64,000 nt of DNA, taken from Harmothoe impar (taxonomy: Eukaryota; Annelida; Polychaeta; Phyllodocida; Polynoidae). Below are positions 40,401 to 51,061 of the stretch, piece after piece. Where the stretch lies: positions 37,199,204 to 37,263,203 of the forward strand of contig OX381710.1 in the NCBI GenBank assembly GCA_947462335.1. The letters run 5' to 3'. The position numbers and the translations under genes were made by a program. The notes beneath the pieces were generated by a model. The model searched no databases. It worked only from the letters and a program-made list of their open reading frames with translations, and was not told where the DNA came from. How positions within the stretch are numbered: the stretch's first letter is position 1; every line of letters begins with the position of its first letter.

Positions 40401-42060
40401 CTAATTTTTATTTTTTTTATTTTTTTATTAGGTCCTCATTAAAATACAGAATGATCTTCCACGACCAATTTCTGGTACCTAATAAAGGACTCGTCCCTAT
40501 TAGTTACAGACTCGGTCCTGGCATGCTACTGGGGATATGAACCTGTAAAATTGGAAAGATTTACAGGTGCTGGATGCTGTGCTAAAGGGAAGGACTTCAA
40601 GGAGAGGGGCGGGGCAGCTTCAGCAAGAGCAGGCAGCTGTAGCTTAGGCTTAGTTAGACATGCTATGGCCATATAGGCCCGTGTTTATAATGAAATAATA
40701 CGCGTGTCCTATTCCTATTCTTAAGGCTATATGTAGTCATTCGTCTGATGGCTGAATCAGTGAGTGGTGTAGACCAGATAGATTACTACCGTAATACCAA
40801 TAGGGGAGCTAGATCAGTCGCTGTTATCGCCACTGATCAGACTCAGTAGGGATCGAGGCCACGGCCAACCGACCACGGGCATGGACTAAAACTCGGCTTG
40901 TTTGGGGGAAAGCCGGGCGCACAGCTGGCTGCCGCCGTTAGTACCCTCTCAAGAGGATGACCTCCGATACTCCTGCTTCCCAGCCGTTACCCTGGATCTG
41001 CCAACCCATAGGGGCAAGGAGGAAGGAGAAGAAGGGAGGAGGTTGCCGCCCGGCTGTGGCCGACTCGGGAGGATGCCAAAGCCGGCCTACTCTGAGCTCC
41101 CGGCTGCCTGCGGCCGTCAGCCCCTGGACGGCCGGCCATCAAGCCGCACAGGCCGAATGCCGGGCAGCCGTATCCTCCACACCCTCGTCTTCTGCGTCCC
41201 TTTCCCACCACTCCCTATTACACAAGGCAGCTTGATATATGTACCAAATCAACACCTACCTTGGTGGATCAAAGAGACCTGTCCACAACCGACATGGTAG
41301 ATCGGGGTCGTTCAAGTCTGGGCTGAGCTTTCTGTTCCCGGACCGTCCTCCGATCCACAACAGCCTCAGTGCAGGCAAGCTGTTCCATGATACCGCTAAC
41401 CCCCTCTGCACCAGTATTATTATATTGGTTTTCATACGCCAATGCAATACTTAACCCTCCGGATTGTATCGATTCATCGTCTGCGGGGGATTTTGATGCA
41501 GTATAAAATATCAGCAATGTGCAAGTTTTTGTTTATTAGTTGATTATATCAAATATAGATCCACTGAACATCATTATGACAACGGAGGGAGGCACAGCGG
41601 CAATTATACCAGCTTTTAGACACGAGATGGCGTTCCAATCGCAGCGTCCCAATCACGCTTACAATTTCGCGCCATCAAAAGCACGTCTTGAATCAGGATC
41701 ATCAAATATGATCGAGTGTGTAGACCTGCCCTGCCGTCTGGTCATACCCCCGTCTAGTCATACCCCCAGGAGCCCAGTTACTATTGGACGCATCTAATAC
41801 CCAGGATGCATATTCAATCGGCCATCCTGGATAAGTGTCGCTCCTGTGGCCTTCTCAGAGGCGTTTACCTGCAGTGTTAGTGGCTTGTTGGGGTTGGGCT
41901 ATAGTAAATGTCCTCCTGATATATAGTGTTTTGTCGCCTTTCTCTAGGGTTCCATACACTACTTAGTGTCTATTACTCTATGGGGTTAACTAGTCATAGG
42001 TAGGCCTAGGCATATCCGCCCAAGGAATAACGCAAGGGTAATGATCGAGATCCAGTTTTA

Positions 42061-43107
42061 CACAGAGAAAAATATGAGCCTCAGCTGGACTCTCCCCAGA
42101 GTCAAGCACTGCCTGACTCAGGTAGGAGAGTCTGCTGGACTTTCACTTCCATTAAACGACAGTCAGGCTGAGCCTCCTTTGATAGTGCCATAAAGTTACT
42201 ATCTTGCCTGATCCTTGAATGACAGTCAGGCAAGACAAATCTTCATACCAGAGTCAGCCTGACTTTCTTTCCACAGTCAGGCAATGTCTGACTCTGAGAT
42301 GAGGGTCAGTTAGCCTGAGCCTTCTTTGTTTGCTACCAGGTGGGGACACAATACAGTATTGAGCTTAATGGTAGGATATATGACACCATTCTTGTGGATT
42401 TGGTAATTATATATATTAAGATCCTGGGATCACTTCTGACATATGTTGGTACATGTATCTCTATGTTGTTACATACCTAATGACTTGTTGTCTATGATCT
42501 AGCATACCCTTGTTTGTGCAGGACAACAATATTATTTTGTATGAGATTTCAGGGAGGCAATATAAATCTTTTAAAACATTTCCCTCCAATGCAAATAACC
42601 AACTAGTGTTACTGTAAAGAAGAGATTACAGCTATGCCTGACTTTCATTGAGGCCAAAGTCCAGCATTGCTAGACTCATATCCACATGTGAGTCCAGCTT
42701 GGCTTGACTCTTGATGGCCAGAGTCTGGCATCGCTGTACTCTCACTCTAGGTACAGTCCAGCATTGCCAGACTACCCTTGAGTATGAAAGTCCGGCAGTG
42801 CTGAACTTTTGTACATGAGAGTCCAGCATTCCCTGACTTTGACTGCAGCAAAAGTCCAGCACTGCCTGACTTTCATCACAACGAGAGTCCAGCACTCTCT
42901 GACTTTCATCACAACGAGAGTCAGGGAGTGCTGGACCATGGAAAGGCAAAAGTCTGGCAATACTGGACTCTCGTTCTCATGAAAGTCAGGCAGTGCTGGA
43001 CTCTCTCTACAGTCAAAGTCAGCTAGACTCTCACATGAGGGTGGTTTTGGCGACATGGGTCTGACTATGGCATGTGAGTCCAGGTGACTCTCACATTTTT
43101 CTCTGTG
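42061..43107. mobile_element. TA-flanked element built of AGTCCAGCA/AGTCAGGC repeats
   Basis: Inverted termini CACAGAGAAAAATATGAG and CTCACATTTTTCTCTGTG are flanked by TA on both sides (42059-42060 and 43108-43109). The interior is dominated by several dozen short variants of GAGTCCAGCA, GCCTGACTTT and AGTCAGGCAGTGCTGGACTC in both orientations, separated by short spacers. No transposase frame. It inserted next to, or into, the old gypsy RT fragment that ends at about 43110. Confidence 0.6.
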
Positions 43108-43109
43108 TA

Positions 43110-43541
43110 CCCCCCGTCTGGGGCCTAGTAAAGCTGCTCAGATTAGGTGCAAACTTTGCCAGGTAATTCACAACCCCAAGTATGGTTTGGAGTTCTGCCT
43201 TCGAGGTGGGAGCTGCCATATGAGTGATGGCCTCGACCTTCTTGGGGTCAGCCTGGATACCGTTGTCAGATATGACGTGGCCATAGTATTTCACTTGTGA
43301 CGCATTGAAATGGCATTTATCCAGGTTGTACCTTTGACCGTGCTCACGAGCACATTGGAATGTTGCACGGAGCGTTTTCAAGTGTCCTCCCAAGTTGTTC
43401 CGGCCACGAGTACATCGTCACTGATGCCTTTTACTCTGGCAGGCCCCTCATAGGTCTCATCCACACGGCTCTGGAATATGTCCTGGGCACAGTTGATACC
43501 AAAAGGCATACACATAGGTACCTGTACCGACCAAAAGGCAT
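43110..43541 (-). pseudogene. Ty3/gypsy reverse transcriptase fossil, downstream piece
   Basis: The minus strand encodes, with at least one frameshift, gypsy RT motifs: MPFGINCAQDIFQ, then a KGISDDVLVAG stretch, DKCHF, VKYYGHVIS and ADPKKVEAI. The catalytic box reads SDDV where active gypsy elements have YxDD in this block. The segment corresponds to the second half of RT. It continues the pieces at 50097-50152 and 62283-62480 once the two later insertions are set aside. It is inactive: shortened, frameshifted and split. Reads are host-genome fossils, not an active element. Confidence 0.8.
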
Positions 43542-44361
43542 TAGTAGGGTCCCTTAGCCAAAAAATCGTTACCGGAGTGACAAAAGCGCCAAATTTCTCA
43601 TAGGTGCTCATTTGATCAGGGAGATTCATTTTAGCCTAGGTTGCATCTTCGAAACAAATCGGTAACCATGGAAACAGCCTAAATCCAAGATGGCCGCCAA
43701 ATTGGCCAAAAACACATCTCCCATAGCATTAATATGATCTCTATACAAATTTGAACCATACCTATCCCCCCTAAATTGGGCCCTGGGAATCCAATGGTAT
43801 TATTGGTTTGTTGCTAGGTTGAGCGGTTGCTTAGCAACAGCCATTCTAAATATGTATTTCCTTAGTTACACCGACTTAATGATTACTTAGCTCAATTTCA
43901 ATGATACCTACCCCCACTAAATTGGCCCCTAGGATTTTAACAGTGTTATTCATTAGTTGCTAGGGCCAGTGGTTGCTTAGCAACAGCCATTCTAATTGTT
44001 TATTTGCATAGCAACACATGCTTTGCAGGTATTTAGCTCAATTTCAATGACACCTACCCCCACTAAATTGGCCCCTAGGATTTTAACAGTGTTGTTCCTA
44101 GGTTGCTAGGGCCAGTAGTTGCTTAGCAACAGCCATTCCAATTGTTTATTTGCATAGCAACACAGGGTTTGCAGGTAGATAACTCAATTTCAATGACACC
44201 TACCCCCACTAAATTGACTGCTAGGATTTTAACAGTGTTATTCATAGGTTGCTAGGGTCAGTGGTTGCTTAGCAACAGCCATTCCAATTGTCTATTTGCA
44301 TAGAAACACAGGGTTTACAGGCACATTGCTCAATTGTAATGACACCTACCCCACTTAAAGG
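43542..44361 (+). repeat. left arm of the fold-back element
   Basis: The arm contains about four head-to-tail units beginning near 43890, 44035, 44185 and 44330, each with CTCAATTTCAATGACACCTA and GCTTAGCAACAGCCATTC. A further homologous patch is at 44850-44945. It is inverted relative to 49346-50096. Confidence 0.7.
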
Positions 44362-45863
44362 GGAATGCTACTTGTTCAGATATTACTGAAATTCTATTGC
44401 TATTTGCATAGGACACAGCATTATATAACTTTGATTTTTGATCAAACAGAAAATGTTCATGCTACAGCCATTTGAACAAAAGAGTACCTTAACTATAGAA
44501 TGAAATGAGAAAACTGTATTTTTTCTCATAACCTGTCACGGATAATTTCCTTATTTTGCTATATCTCTACAAACATTTTAAAAGCAAAAACTAGGGGGTC
44601 ACTGATGAAATGAGAAAGTTATGAATTTTTCAAAAATATGTATTTTGCCTTAACTGTAGGATTGTTTGAGTAACCAGGTGGTTAATAAATGCCATACACA
44701 TATGCATAATCTCCAAGTGGCAAATGAAATGGTTGATTAAGGAAAAGTTATATATATAATAAATATTGGAATATGAATTGAACTAAAAGAAGAAATCACT
44801 TTCAATATTTGCCACCAGGTTGCCCATGTGTAGGAACCCACATTTCCCTTTCAATTCACTATTGGCCTTTTACATAGTGTCCTTCTGATCTTGCTAGGGC
44901 GAGTATATGCCCAGCAACAGCCATTGCAAATTGGTTAATTCCTTAAAGGGGCAACTTTTTAGGTCCCCCGTGTATATGCATTAATTAGAAACCCCACTGT
45001 TAATCTTATGTAGTGTATGGTTACATATCCTGGCCAAGTCAGATTATATCTTTATATATCTGCCTACTCCACCATTTCAATCTCAATTCATATTCCACCA
45101 CACCCACAATGGTCTTGACACTAATTAACATAAACAACAGATATTAGGATATCTGGGATGTGCTCAGCAGGGTTGGTTTCACTAGGTGACTGGCGAATGT
45201 TGCCCCATCAAAAACACACGTTTAGGTACTGCAGGGGTAGACAGTAACTGTTGACCAGGCCTGCAGCTCTGGAAATCTATGGGACCACGCTTGAAACAGC
45301 AGGCCTGGAATAGACCTGGAGGGTAATTCCTGAGGTGGAATCAGTGCTTTATTCAAGCATCATGCTAACTCTCCAGGGTTGATACACTACCAAAGAGTCA
45401 TCATGATGCACTATTGCAGCACCAGCACTAAAACTGAATGGTGCATTAATGCACTAACGGCCCTATGCTGGTAGCGCATTGATGCTTTTAACCGTTAAGG
45501 GTCAAGGGTGCCATTTCCTTGTTAGTGCTGGAATCAATAGCCATTTAAGGACTACCATTTCATTTTTCTGCTTATTAATATGATAACTTGCAAAATTTAA
45601 AAGATTTTCCTCATTCAGTATCCTTATGCACTTCAGAATGACCATTTTTCTCTCTTAGATTCTCAAAATCATTGAGACCACCAAATGTCAAATTGTTTCG
45701 GTATGAAATATTTGACTCTGGATATTCATTAAGAATCATCCTTGGGAAGCAAGCTCCCTGATATTGTACTATTTTGTTATTCTAAAAGGGATGGGGGCGG
45801 GGGGGGGGGGGGTTGTTCCTAGGCTAGGTAGCCATTCATTTAGTTTAACAGACATTTATAGAG

Positions 45864-46964
45864 ACAACAAAAAAAAAAAAAAACCCAACAAATCCAAGAA
45901 AACACCAACAAAAAATCCGCTATCCAGACTAGAAGAAATGCTGCAAATAAACACTGATGAGGACAAAAGTAGCAAGACAAGTGAGGTAGTACAGACCCCA
46001 CCATGCAGGATAGTCAGTGTAGTGCACCCACCACCCCCGAGAGCACCAGTGCACTCAAGACTGGCAAGACCAGATTACCAAGACTCAAGACCACATCAAA
46101 ACAACTGGGACCCTAGATACCGTTGGGATAACAACACCAACCGGGCTAGCACTGACAGACAGCAACACCAAGCACATGACAGATATCACACCAATAACCA
46201 ACTCCAGTACCGCCAAAATAACACTGCCCAGGAAACACCGACAACCCCTCACCAAAGAACCACTAACACCAGGAGCCTCCTCTACAAGATGTATGACGTC
46301 ATCTTCACTCTGGACAGGCATGTGGCCAGCTCTATGATGCAGGGCATGCGGGATAAAGGCTACTAAGAACACTGCAACCAAACACTGCCCAACTAACACC
46401 AACAACATTTGGCCGACGATAATTCCACAACTAAATAATTCATGCTTGCATGTTAATTTTTTTAATGGACTACCCAAGCGTCCATTTTAAGTCATATAAG
46501 GCTACCTGAGCGCCTTCTAGTTATTACATAGTCAATTTATAAGTAGTCTCTTACTGTTGTAATTGTTGTTATAATCATACGGGCACCGCATGTATAGTCC
46601 TATGTACCGGTATATACTGTTATATTAATGTTATGAGAAACCCACAAAGTCCAAAAATGTCTATGTACTGCTCAAAATGTGATCATTTGATGTTGCTATG
46701 ATACAGTTTGTTGTCATATTATCACCATGGTAACCATAAAATAACTGATCATTTTTAGTACTTCAGAGGCACTGTTGCTCTCATTTAAGCATCTTATGCC
46801 TGAAGAAGAGTTATTAATAACTCGAAACGTCGCAATTTATAAAAGATCACTCAACAAAAACTCCAAAAAAATCCTAAAAATGTCTTCAACTTAAAGACTT
46901 CAAATAAAAATCGAAAAACTTGAAATTCCTTGTGTTGGGTTTTGTGTGATATATTTATCTTACA
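45864..46964 (+). mobile_element. Penelope-like or similar retroposon fragment with 12-bp target duplication
   Basis: The insert is bounded by the direct repeat ACATTTATAGAG (45852-45863 and 46965-46976). It starts with a poly-A/AACCCAACA tract and near its 3' end has CCTGAAGAAGAG, a TTATTAATAA palindrome, then CTCGAAACGTC. The pattern 'GAAGAAG - short inverted repeat - CGAAACGT' is one I associate with ends of Penelope-like elements. A plus-strand frame reads through to 46366 with a Lys-rich start and a Gln/Asn/Arg-rich body. I do not recognise it, and it begins outside the insert, so I do not call it a gene. Confidence 0.45.
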
Positions 46965-48811
46965 ACATTTATAGAGGGTAAGTGGGAGCTGTGCTGGTTC
47001 CAGCAAAGTGCACTAATAATAGTTGATTGAGGCAAGGCTGTCCAAGGATATGCAGATTAGGGACACATTACCAATTGTGGCATACCTTATCAATGATTTT
47101 CACCTGACCCTGAATCTTTTTATGGTGGATATGACTCTTGGCCCCTACATTCATCTGTAGGAATATGTTCAATGTAACATTTACCTTCTAAATATTTAAG
47201 ATACAACCTTCAGGAGCATGCTACTAGTTGCTATAAGTATGGTCAACTAAAGAATATTAGAATGCATCATAGTTGACACTGAAAGTCATTTGCTGATATT
47301 AATCACTGAAATAAAGTATTCTCTTGAATCACACATGGTAGTAATAGTGAGAATGTGTTGGGGTTGCCAAGTTGGGTCTATGGAATATACCTCTATGTTG
47401 CTCACCTTGAAGGATATGGCAGTTAGAGAAATAGACAGGGTAAGGGAGATGCTAGTAGAGGGATAGATAGAGGAGTGGATAGAATGATAGGCATAGAAAG
47501 GGAGAGGGTGAGCAAGCAGATTAATAGGTACACCAATAGGGAGCAGACATGAGAGGCAAGGCGTTAGGCAAGGAAACAGAGAATGGTGGAGGGATAGATA
47601 TGCAGGTATTGCTAGGCAAAACAAAATATAGGCAGAGAAGGATAGGTAGGGGAATAAGCAGGGGAAAGGATATGTGCAGATTCACAGATTCACTAGCCAT
47701 ATTCCCTAGGTTAGCCTCCTTTGACCCCTATTTTGAGGCTAACCATGTATCTTACAAGCCTAAAGACATACTAATGTTGAAATCGATATGCAATAATGGG
47801 GTGGTGTGGTTAGATTTTATTGTATGGCCAATTGCCATGGCATAAAATACCTGTGTTTGATTGTTTTTGGGAGTTTAATATCCAATTCACCTATGAATAT
47901 CATTCATTGGTTGGTGATTGTAAATGCAAAGGACATTCTACTAATAGGGCGGGTGAGAACTCCACGTTTTGTCGGGAACAGGCTGAAACAATGACTTTGG
48001 TGCTAAAATTCTATATGTGGAGTGTAAAAGTGATGTTCTCTACTTTCTGGTTACTGAGGCAGCAATTCCTACATTCTAAACATGAGATATTGGTGCCGAT
48101 ACTAGCAGAGTGTACTGCAGGACAGGAGGCTATAAATCACAACTAGTATTTGCACCGTACATCATAATTCATTCTTGAAGTTTCTCGCAAATTAGTGGAA
48201 GAAACTAGATCTAGAGTTATAATCTAATAGAGAGATTCCTTCTAAAGGCATGTAGATGTACCAAATTGATGTTGTATTGCATTGAGAAGGAAATGTGAAG
48301 TGAAACGTGCATTGATGGTCAGAGACCTCAATCTTCCTCTCCCTTGTACCGTAGGAGCCGCCATAAACCTAGAGATGTGTGAGTGTCCAGTCTCACACTG
48401 CTTTCAGATCATGGTGCTATTCAGCTATACATGTATTACGATGTGCAAATGTCTGCATCTTAAACCCCCAACCTCTCTATTTAAGCTCAGAGTTCTGGTC
48501 TTCGTTCAGCTCTGACTGCTACTGCAGGGGCAACAAGGGTTTTGCCTTTAACATAGTGTAGGCCCATACCTGCTCAATAAGCCATTAGACAAGGTGTATG
48601 TGGAGGGGGGGGGTTGTTGAGGTGTTATAACAATGTTGAGCCAAGAAAGGTCTCTCACCTAACCCCCCACCCCCTCATACAGAGCCACACTGTACAGTGT
48701 ATGTAGTGGAAGAGTGTAAGGCGGTGGTCATTTAGGTCATTTTAAGGTCTTTTCTGAAGCAAAATTTGGAAAAAACTTGCGTATAAGCCATACTAGCGAT
48801 CTGACTTGTCT

Positions 48812-49275
48812 AGGTGTCACAGTACAAATTCGCCCTTAGAATGTTGTAGTCGTAAATAGTGCCGATGAAAAACGGTACTACTGTGCATATGATCAGTGGT
48901 AGGAGGCCTTAAATTTGTCACAGAATTATAATCTGCGGCCCAAATTGTTCCCAAAGGCGTTGGTAAAAAAAATATAGAAAGTTGGTTGTTGCCATGGTAA
49001 CCCTGGGTGGTGCTTGGAGGGGTCAAAGGTCAAGGTCAAAGGTTGCTGGGCACTTGTAAAATTTCTCCAGTTTGGGTAAGTCAGGTTCCATGGCAACTAG
49101 CGCAAAATCGGAACACACTTTTTTATGCGGGATGCAAATGAAAAAATCAGTTAAGCTCTAATTAAAGGGGTCATTTATTACTGCACACTCAAAAGAACCC
49201 AACATTTTGCCCATCTGAAGGGGAAAAATAGGGTCAGAACCAGAAGTTTTGTCTGCTCTTTGTACCGTGACACCT
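48812..49275. mobile_element. inverted-repeat element, family GGTGTCACxGTAC
   Basis: AGGTGTCACAGTACAAA at the left end is mirrored by TTTGTACCGTGACACCT at the right. It is related by its termini to 12391-12596. Non-coding and nested inside the fold-back element. Confidence 0.5.
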
Positions 49276-49345
49276 CTATTAGTCACAGCTTCTATGTGAG
49301 GTTTATGGTATTTATTTTTAGTCAATTTTAGAATTAAGCATTAAA

Positions 49346-50096
49346 ATGGCTGTTGCTAGGCATATACTTGCCCTAGCAAGATGGGAGTGACACTATAAAC
49401 GTGTCAATAGTCAATTTAAGGGGGGTAGGTGTCATTGAAATTGAGCTATCTACCTGCAAACCCTGTGTTGCTATGCAAATAAACAATTGGAATGGCTGTT
49501 GCTAAGCAACCACTGGCCCGAGCAACTAATGAATAACACTGTTAAAATCCTAGGGGCCAATTTAGTGGGGGTAGGTGTCATTGAAATTGAGCTAAATACC
49601 TGCAAAGCATGTGTTGCTATGCAAGTAAACAATTAGAATGGCTGTTGCTAAGCAACCACTGGCCCTAGCAACTAATGAATAACACTGTTAAAATCCTAGG
49701 GGCCAATTTAGTGGGGGTAGGTGTCATTGAAATTGAACTAAGTAATCATTAGGTCTGTGTAACTAAGGAAATACATATTTAGAATGGCTGTTGCTAAGCA
49801 ACCGCTCAACCTAGCAACAAACCAGTTATACCATTGGATTCCCAGGGCCCAATTTAGGGGGGATAGGTATGGTTCAAATTTGTATAGGGACCATATTAAT
49901 GCTATGGGAGATGTGTTTTTGGCTAATTTGGCGGCCATCTTGGATTTAGGCTGTTTCCATGGTTACCAATTTGTTTTGAAGATGCAACCTAGGCTAAAAT
50001 GAATCTTTATGACCAAATGAACATCTATGAGAAATTTGGCGCTTTTGTCACTTCGGTAACGATATGCCCCAAATTTTAGGCTAAGGGACCTTACTA
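49346..50096 (-). repeat. right arm of the fold-back element
   Basis: Reverse complement of 43542-44361 with about three tandem units (near 49425, 49570 and 49720), ending at the terminal TAGTAAGGTCCC (read on the minus strand). Confidence 0.7.
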
Positions 50097-50152
50097 CATG
50101 TTGAACGTTGTCAGCCAGGATGATACATCGTCCAGCTGAATCTGCCCATAAC
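50097..50152 (-). pseudogene. Ty3/gypsy RT fossil, middle piece
   Basis: 56 bp between two insertions. The minus strand reads GQIQLDDVSSWLTTFN, a conserved gypsy RT segment that belongs between the pieces at 62283-62480 and 43110-43541. It includes one copy of the CAT and one copy of the TAAC target duplications of its neighbours. Confidence 0.75.
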
Positions 50153-51005
50153 TGTCACGCCACAAAACCCCTTATTTTACCTTCATCAATTGTATTACGT
50201 CATATTACGTCATATTACGTCATAATTATGATTTATGATTATTAATATTCATATTTATTATTATTTGTAATATGCACAATACTTTATACATATTTTCAAT
50301 CCATATGTCCATCAAAGTACACCTAGACGTCAGACATATCTATTACTCATTAGCCAAGCAAACGGACCCCCATACATAACTAATCCATAGATCACAAGCA
50401 GACCCTTATCCCAGGGACAATAGGTAACGGTCAGCCCCTCCAGACGACAAGGCACTGACCGGTCACCTATACACAATATGTTGACCCCAAGGATTAACTG
50501 TCAACACATAAAACAAAGCTATAAAGCTGGACACCCTTAATCAGTGTGGCACCGCCAAAGCCACTTGAGCCGGCTGGAGGCCACCCTGGAGGCAGGCGAC
50601 AAAGCCCCCATGTGTGCATGCTACTTATTATGTAATCCATTACCTATAATGCACTGGACCCAGGCTCCCCACCCGCGGTCCAGCGCACGCCACATGTTAA
50701 AGCCATGAATATATAATTATCCAATCAAATGTCAAATGTATATTATCCAATGAAAACCACTGTTACATCCACTTCCGGTCACATGGGCTCCTCCTCTACC
50801 TGCCGGGCATCTGTACTTAAGCCCCAGGCAGCTAGAGGGAAATCACTTATCATCTTGCAACCATCAGTAACTTATATACTGAGCCCTAGTGACTGGTACT
50901 CTGATATTAATATTATTATTAATAAAAGATACCAAGTACTCAAACTGACGTCTCATCTCTCATCTTTACGCCCTCATTGATGTGGAAGGGTTTTCCCTAG
51001 CCACA
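50153..51005 (+). repeat. 5' LTR (853 bp)
   Basis: Begins TGTCACGCCACAAAAC and ends CCCTAGCCACA, so it has TG...CA ends. It has three ATTACGTCAT units at 50194-50223. AATAAA at 50921-50926 is the probable polyA signal of the U3/R region. An 83-codon open frame occurs identically in both LTRs and is not considered a gene. Confidence 0.92.
50194..50223 (+). promoter_or_regulatory. tandem CRE/ATF-like sites in U3
   Basis: Three head-to-tail copies of ATTACGTCAT; the reverse strand reads TGACGTAA, a CRE/ATF-type core. The 3' LTR has two copies (61481-61500). The repeat is seen; factor binding is inference. Confidence 0.45.
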
Positions 51006-51008
51006 GAG

Positions 51009-51026
51009 TGGTAGAGAACCGGGCAA
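51009..51026 (+). other. candidate primer binding site
   Basis: TGGTAGAGAACCGGGC starts 3 nt after the 5' LTR, where a tRNA-complementary PBS starting TGG is expected. I could not identify the tRNA with confidence. Confidence 0.4.
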
Positions 51027-51061
51027 CCTTCAGCTACCTGCGACCATGAAGAAATTTTTTA

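Larger units (their letters stand above)
31967..42058. other. 10-kb intergenic or 5' intronic region, no gene recognised
   Basis: Only short, low-support open frames occur here, none with a recognisable motif. Contents I can name: a poly-C run (34173-34195), a poly-G run near 35070, a MITE (37201-37463), and a GC-rich patch at 40900-41220. An imperfect hairpin lies around 33739-33828 with GCATCCTC on one side and GAGGATGC on the other. The cyclase promoter and non-coding first exon probably lie in this region. Confidence 0.5.
43542..50096. mobile_element. 6.55-kb fold-back DNA element with long tandem-repeat inverted arms
   Basis: The termini TAGTAGGGTCCCTTAGCC (left) and GGCTAAGGGACCTTACTA (right) are inverted repeats, and the trinucleotide CAT flanks both ends (43539-43541 and 50097-50099). 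The inverted homology continues for about 750-820 bp on each side. The arms consist partly of units of roughly 135-155 bp containing TTGCTTAGCAACAGCCATTC and CACCTACCCCCACTAAATTG. The middle (44.4-49.3 kb) holds a Penelope-like insertion (45864-46964), an inverted-repeat element (48812-49275) and unassigned AT-rich sequence. No transposase was recognised, so it looks non-autonomous. Insertion into the older gypsy RT fossil defines the ends precisely. Superfamily unknown; a 3-bp duplication is compatible with several groups. Confidence 0.75.

Noticed and set aside
40902..41300. 132-codon open frame in GC-rich sequence
   Set aside because: Overlapping frames on both strands are equally open, as expected from GC-rich composition; no domain recognised.
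45764..46366. 200-codon Lys/Gln-rich plus-strand frame
   Set aside because: It starts outside the retroposon insert and crosses its boundary and a poly-A run, so it is not a gene as it stands; kept only as a note in the element.
50729..50980. 83-codon open frame, repeated almost identically at 62006-62257
   Set aside because: Both copies lie inside the LTRs; duplication is explained by the LTR structure and the sequence has no recognisable motif.
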